Assembly: GCF_000423445.1 (NCBI RefSeq)
Contig: NZ_KE384019.1
Coordinates: 84,885 to 148,884, forward strand
Source of the DNA: Acidipropionibacterium thoenii DSM 20276
GTDB lineage: Bacteria > Actinomycetota > Actinomycetes > Propionibacteriales > Propionibacteriaceae
Length of the DNA: 64,000 bases
Direction of reading: 5' to 3'
The notes under the pieces are model-generated. The model saw nothing but the letters and a program-made list of their open reading frames with translations. It had not been told where the DNA came from and ran no database searches. The translations under genes and the position numbers were made by a program. Below, piece after piece: positions 59,808 through 64,000 of this stretch; position 1 is the stretch's first letter; each line of letters begins with the position of its first letter.

Positions 59808-61843
59808 CGGCGGTGCCTGTTTCGTTCCCGGATCCTGTCGATCCGCTCCTGATTGGCACGGGCGGAGTCCTGACCGGCCATCTGGGCCAGCATCTCGTTG
59901 TAGGCGGTCAGCGAGGCCTCCAGCCCGCCCTCGTCCTCGGCGGCGTCGATCCTCTGCTGATCCTTGCGGTCGGACAGGAACCACTGGGCGCACAGCGCGA
60001 TCAGCACCACCGCCATCGGCGGCTCGCCGGTGGCCCAGGTGAGTTGACCGCCGAGGTTCTGGTTGGCTGCCAGGTCCGCGACCCAGGGCACCGACAGAGT
60101 GCGGTAGAAGTCGGCCCCGATGATCCGGCTGGTGCTCATCACGATCACGGCGAAGAAGGAGTGGAAGGGCATCGCGGTGATGATGAAGCCCAGTCGGCCG
60201 ATGTGGGGCAGCGAGGTCGGCAGCTCGTCGACCCCGATGACGTACTCGAACAGCAGCAGCCCGGCGGACATGAAGTGCAGCAGCATCCACTGATGGCCCC
60301 AGTGATAGCGCATCAGCAGACCGAAGACCGGGGTGAAGTAGACCGCGTAGAAGCTGGCGATGAACACCGCCCATCCGGTGAAGGGTCCGAACAGGATGGT
60401 GGTGGGACGCCAGCTCAGAGCCGACTCCAGGCACTCGCGGGGTCCCATCAACTGGCCGCTGCCGGATCGACCGGCGTCCGGTGGCTGGTCGGCCTCGGGA
60501 AGGGGGTTGGAGGAGAGGACGGCTCGCAGCAGGGTGATCGGACCGGCCAGTACCAGCAGCGCCGGCACCAGCATGTTCATCATCATGTGCACGAGCATGT
60601 GCCAGCTGAAGGTGACCGAGGAGTAACGCCACAGCCCCGATCCGCCCAGATAGGCCACGATCGCCCAGCCGGTCAGCCAGGCGGCGATTCGTCCCGGGTT
60701 CCATGACTGGCCGGTCCGCCGGATCCGCCGGACCGCCAGCAGGTAGCTGGTCGCGGCGGCCGCCGCGAGGAAGAGCATCAGCAGGTTCGGCCGGCCGGGC
60801 AGCATCAGGGATCCGACTGTCGGGCGACCGGGCAGCTGATAGCCCAGGTAGTTCACCACGACGGTCTGCGGCACCAGATAGCGCGGCGGGATGAGCTGGG
60901 AGGAGGAGCCGGTGATCACCAGGACCACCGCGACCGCCACTCCCGACAACCCTGCGGGGATCCGGCGCGCGGCGCAGGCCATCGCCAACCACAGGCCCAG
61001 CACCACCAGCAGCACCAGTCGGGCAATCCCCCAGCGAGAGGCCAGAATGCCGGTGCCGGCCAGCCCCTGCCAGGTGACCACCAGCTGGCCGGCCAGTGCG
61101 ATCGACAGGGCCACCACCAGCGGCCCGCGGGTACGGGCCACCCGGGCGGCGGCACTGGCTGTGGGGCCGAACAGGCGGGCGGCGACGATCGCCGCGGAGA
61201 TCACCACGGCCACCCCCGAGATGGCACCGGAATCGGTGGAGAAGTCGTGGTTGAGCCCGACTGAGACCGATCCGGTCACCACCACTGGCAGGGCGGAGAG
61301 GACCACCGCCAGGCTGGTCAGCAGCAGCCCACCGGCGGTGCGGCACAGCAGGCAGACCAAGGAGGTGAGCAGCCCCACCACTGCCATCACGAACCAGGCG
61401 GTCACAGACGGTGTCGAGGCGAGGTGGCTGGGGAGGTCGCCGATCACCTCGCTCGCCGGCAGGCCGGAGCTGTCGGCAGCCTCCAGCGGCACCATCAGCA
61501 GCGCGGCGATGGTCCAGGCCTGACTGGACAGCCAGCCGCGCCGGGCGACCCGGCGATCGGGATCGAAGGGGTCGCGCTGAGGGCCCAGCACGGTGGCCAG
61601 CAGCAGCTGGGACAAGGTCAGCACCAGAGCGGTCCAGGCGGCAGTGCCCATCATGGCGTGCAGCACACTGGTGATCAGGTCGGGGTCGGCACGGCCCAGC
61701 AGAGCCGGTTCGCGGCGTCTCAAGGCACCGATCAGACCAGCCCCCACCGCCATCGCAATCCCGACCAGCACCGGCCATCCGCGCGTGATGACCGCCGGCT
61801 GTCGGGCTGGCCGGCCACCCGATGGGACCTCTACTGGGCTCAC
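59804..61843 (-). CDS. CopD-CtaG fusion membrane protein
   Basis: A 679-residue protein of about 14 hydrophobic segments. The first half (about 1-310) is CopD-like. The second (about 350-640) is caa3 oxidase assembly factor CtaG, with SVTFSWHMLVHMMMNMLVPALLVL, YHWGHQWMLLHFMSAG and TAMPFHSFFAVIVMS giving His/Met metal positions. GTG 61843 follows GAGGAGGA. The fused form is typical of actinobacteria (Rv0102). It likely moves copper for cytochrome c oxidase assembly with the CopA pump just downstream. Confidence 0.88.
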   Translation of the reverse strand: MSPVEVPSGGRPARQPAVITRGWPVLVGIAMAVGAGLIGALRRREPALLGRADPDLITSVLHAMMGTAAWTALVLTLSQLLLATVLGPQRDPFDPDRRVARRGWLSSQAWTIAALLMVPLEAADSSGLPASEVIGDLPSHLASTPSVTAWFVMAVVGLLTSLVCLLCRTAGGLLLTSLAVVLSALPVVVTGSVSVGLNHDFSTDSGAISGVAVVISAAIVAARLFGPTASAAARVARTRGPLVVALSIALAGQLVVTWQGLAGTGILASRWGIARLVLLVVLGLWLAMACAARRIPAGLSGVAVAVVLVITGSSSQLIPPRYLVPQTVVVNYLGYQLPGRPTVGSLMLPGRPNLLMLFLAAAAATSYLLAVRRIRRTGQSWNPGRIAAWLTGWAIVAYLGGSGLWRYSSVTFSWHMLVHMMMNMLVPALLVLAGPITLLRAVLSSNPLPEADQPPDAGRSGSGQLMGPRECLESALSWRPTTILFGPFTGWAVFIASFYAVYFTPVFGLLMRYHWGHQWMLLHFMSAGLLLFEYVIGVDELPTSLPHIGRLGFIITAMPFHSFFAVIVMSTSRIIGADFYRTLSVPWVADLAANQNLGGQLTWATGEPPMAVVLIALCAQWFLSDRKDQQRIDAAEDEGGLEASLTAYNEMLAQMAGQDSARANQERIDRIRERNRHRR

Positions 61844-61940
61844 TGATCCTCCTCGCCGCGAGGCGCTCCGACCGGTGTGGCGGGCGTCTCTCGAACTGTA
61901 CTTGTGGGCAGGTACCTCCGGGCCAGCCGGAAGCCCTCGC

Positions 61941-62765
61941 TCAGTCCAGTGGATGCAGATAGGCGGGATGCTCGCGCCGCGGGATGTCGGGGCTCATCCG
62001 GTACCTCCGGAACGCCATCATCTCGGTCAGGATCGGCTCCAGTCGCCGCGCCACTGTCACCAGGCCGGGCACCTCGACATCGGGCCCGTGCACCCGGCGC
62101 AGCTCGCGGGCCATCGTGGTGACGTCCGCGTCCTCGATGCCGCACGGAATGATGTTGTCGAAGCCGGTGGTCTCCGGATCGATGTTGAGGGCGAAGCCGT
62201 GCATCGAGGTCTGGCGGGAGACCCGGATGCCGATCGCGCAGATCTTCCGTTCCGGGCCGTGGCCGTCGGACGGCAGCCAGACGCCGGTACGACCCGGCAC
62301 CCGGCCCGCGCTGATCCGGTAGCCGGCCAGCAGCCGGATGATCGACTCCTCGACCCGGCGGACATAGTCGACCACGCCGATGCCGCGTTGCAGGAAGACG
62401 ATCGGGTAGCCGACCAGCTGCCCCGGTCCGTGCCAGGTGATCTCGCCACCTCGGTCGACCGGCACCACCGGCGTGCCGTCGAAGGGGTAGGCCTCGCGAC
62501 GGGTGCGCCGTCCTGCGGTGTAGACGGGATCGTGCTCCACGAAGATCACCGTGTCAGGAGTCCGGTGGGCCGAGACCTGGGCGTGCACCTCACGCTGATG
62601 CTGCCAGCACCAGCTGTACTCGGTGCGCCGGGGAGGTTCCTCGGCGATGCCCAGGTACTCGAAGCTCAGCCCGGTGGGGTGATCGACCCATCCCTTCGGG
62701 GAGACGCCGTCAACCATCTGCGGAGTGTGCGGCTGCGGCGTGTGGAGCTGCGGGACTGCCGACAT
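61941..62765 (-). CDS. lipB: Octanoyltransferase
   Basis: Moves octanoyl groups from acyl carrier protein to the lipoyl domain of E2 and GcvH. The 274-residue protein has VYTAGRRTRRE, the signature RGGEITWHGPGQLVGYPI, GRTGVWL, and KICAIGIRVSRQTSMHGFALNI (catalytic Lys), CGI with the catalytic Cys. ATG 62765 overlaps almost directly with the stop of the E2 gene (1 base gap), with GGAGAG ahead; a later ATG at 62717 is less likely. Cotranscribed with the E2 gene, its likely acceptor. Confidence 0.95.
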   Translation of the reverse strand: MSAVPQLHTPQPHTPQMVDGVSPKGWVDHPTGLSFEYLGIAEEPPRRTEYSWCWQHQREVHAQVSAHRTPDTVIFVEHDPVYTAGRRTRREAYPFDGTPVVPVDRGGEITWHGPGQLVGYPIVFLQRGIGVVDYVRRVEESIIRLLAGYRISAGRVPGRTGVWLPSDGHGPERKICAIGIRVSRQTSMHGFALNIDPETTGFDNIIPCGIEDADVTTMARELRRVHGPDVEVPGLVTVARRLEPILTEMMAFRRYRMSPDIPRREHPAYLHPLD

Positions 62766-62766
62766 C

Positions 62767-64000
62767 TCAGAACTCTCCGGCGAAGTCGCCCTCCTCCAGG
62801 CGGTTCCTGACACCGGTGAGGAACCTGGCCGCCACCGCACCGTCGATGAGGCGGTGGTCGTAGCTCAGCGAGATGTACATCATGTCGCGGATCGCGATGG
62901 TGTCCTCCCCGAACTCATTGGTGACGACCACCGGGCGCTTCACCAGGGCACCGGTTCCCAGGATGGCGACCTCGGGCTGGTTGACGATCGGGGTGTCGAA
63001 GAGGGCTCCGGCGGACCCGTAGTTGGTGATCGTGAAGGTGCCGCCGGACAGCTCATCGGGGGTCACCTTGTTGTCGCGGGTGCGGGCCGCCAGATCGGCG
63101 ATGTGGTGGGCCAGCCCGGCGATGTTGAGGTCACCGGCGTCCTTGATCACGGGAACCAGCAGGCCCCGCGGGGTGTCGACCGCGATACCGACGTTCTCGC
63201 TGGCCCCGTAGGACACGGTGCCGGCCTCGGTGTCGATCCTGGCGTTGAACTTCGGATTCTGCTTGAGGGCCTCGACGACGGCCTTGGTGATGAACGGGAG
63301 GTAGGACAGGCCGACCCCCTCACGGGCCTTGAAGGCCGCCTTCTGGGCGGTGCGCAGCCGGGAGATCGCCGTCATGTCGACCTCGACGGTGGCCGTCAGC
63401 TGGGCCGAGACGTGCAGGGACTCGACCATCCGGGATGCGATGACCTTGCGCAGCCGGCTCATCTTCTCGGTGCTGCCGCGCAGCGCGATGGCCTCCTCGG
63501 AGACCTGCTGGGCGGCGGCCCGGGCCGAGCCCTTGGACGCCGGTGCGGGAGTCTCGACAGCCGGTGCCGGCGCCGACTTTGGGGCCTTGGCCTTCTCGGC
63601 GGCGTCCAGGACGTCCTGCTTGCGGATCCGGCCACCGACGCCGGTGCCCTTCATAGTCGCCAGGTCGATGTGGTTCTCCTTGGCCAGCTTGCGCACCAGC
63701 GGCGTGACGTAGACATCGGAGGAGGCGCTGGTGGCGCGCGGGGCCACGGTGTTGCCGCTGGCAGGTTCGGCCGGCGTGGAGGGCGCAGCCGGTGTGGGCG
63801 CAGCCGGAGCCTTGGGGGCGGCCGGAGCGGCAGGGGCCTCGGCGGCCGGGGCTGGAGCCTCCTGGGGGCTGGCCGGTGAGGCCGGTGCCTGGCGTCGCGG
63901 AGCGGCATCGGGGTCACCGATGACGGCCAGGACGGAACCGACGGCGGCGTCCTCGTCCTCGTGGACGCGGATCTCCAGGAGGGTTCCGGCGACCGGGGAG
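62767..64000 (-). CDS. 2-oxoacid dehydrogenase E2, dihydrolipoamide acyltransferase (partial, 5' end outside window)
   Basis: The visible part starts within the end of a lipoyl domain (VAGTLLEIRVHEDEDAAVGSVLAVIG). It continues through an Ala/Pro linker, the E3/E1-binding domain (VTPLVRKLAKENHIDLATMKGTGVGGRIRKQDVL) and the catalytic domain with SYDHRLIDGAVAARFL (active-site His, Asp). The open frame continues past base 64000 without a stop. It may be DlaT (pyruvate) or SucB (2-oxoglutarate), and the sequence shown does not separate them. lipB follows directly, so substrate and lipoylating enzyme are coexpressed. Confidence 0.92.
   Translation of the reverse strand, partial: SPVAGTLLEIRVHEDEDAAVGSVLAVIGDPDAAPRRQAPASPASPQEAPAPAAEAPAAPAAPKAPAAPTPAAPSTPAEPASGNTVAPRATSASSDVYVTPLVRKLAKENHIDLATMKGTGVGGRIRKQDVLDAAEKAKAPKSAPAPAVETPAPASKGSARAAAQQVSEEAIALRGSTEKMSRLRKVIASRMVESLHVSAQLTATVEVDMTAISRLRTAQKAAFKAREGVGLSYLPFITKAVVEALKQNPKFNARIDTEAGTVSYGASENVGIAVDTPRGLLVPVIKDAGDLNIAGLAHHIADLAARTRDNKVTPDELSGGTFTITNYGSAGALFDTPIVNQPEVAILGTGALVKRPVVVTNEFGEDTIAIRDMMYISLSYDHRLIDGAVAARFLTGVRNRLEEGDFAGEF

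Noticed and set aside
57525..61778. A 1417-codon frame spanning copA and the gene upstream
   Set aside because: Only the last 760 codons read as a P-type ATPase. The rest is the off-frame of the CopD-CtaG gene, whose own frame has membrane helices and family motifs.

Overview
The window is high-GC actinobacterial DNA. Glutamine synthetases with GlnE, an actinobacterial-type glycogen pair, type A rnpB, frequent GTG starts, TAGGCT-type -10 boxes and lipA/lipB/E2 clustering point to a Propionibacteriaceae-like genome, possibly Acidipropionibacterium. The family is inference; no 16S rRNA or tRNA gene was seen.

1-20.7 kb is mostly housekeeping. Divergent glgA/glgC is followed by a VKOR protein, an O-methyltransferase, dapA, tatB, mrp, a DUF1003 protein, an MgtE_N/CBS protein and, further on, corA. 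From memory this resembles the Mycobacterium tuberculosis Rv1212c-Rv1239c order. Between them lies an amine/amino-acid block: two APC permeases, an aminopeptidase P, a GabT-like aminotransferase and a nitrilase-family amidase. A textbook CRP/GlxR palindrome sits in the pepP-gabT divergent promoter region. A zinc-ribbon protein and rnpB follow.

21.5-27.1 kb holds an oligopeptide-type ABC importer operon (two permeases, a Tat/lipobox binding protein, fused double ATPase). It is preceded by a tiny ORF encoding MFVRMCCCCR whose end folds into a hairpin, which looks like a cysteine-responsive attenuator. The second permease gene is broken by one in-frame TAG.

28.0-40.4 kb is the accessory region. 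It has a NarL-type two-component system, a three-gene ABC-2-like exporter operon, and a five-gene operon: secreted beta/gamma-crystallin-like protein, lipoprotein, and a MacA/MacB/FtsX-type efflux system. Broken copies of the FtsX permease C-terminus and of a DUF2510 protein, a possible kinase remnant and transposase-like debris show that related modules were duplicated and rearranged here. Parts of it look less GC-rich than the flanks.

40.4-64 kb is a nitrogen and lipoate block: glnA2, glnE, thrE, a NIF3-like gene, glnA1 (with a clear GlnR box), RDD, glycosyltransferase, DedA and ABC-F genes, DUF4191, lipA, a copper pair (CopD-CtaG fusion plus CopA ATPase), lipB and the start-less end of a 2-oxoacid dehydrogenase E2 gene. 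It resembles the mycobacterial Rv2215-Rv2230c neighbourhood, with the copper pair inserted between lipA and lipB. Both window-edge genes, glgA and the E2 gene, are incomplete.
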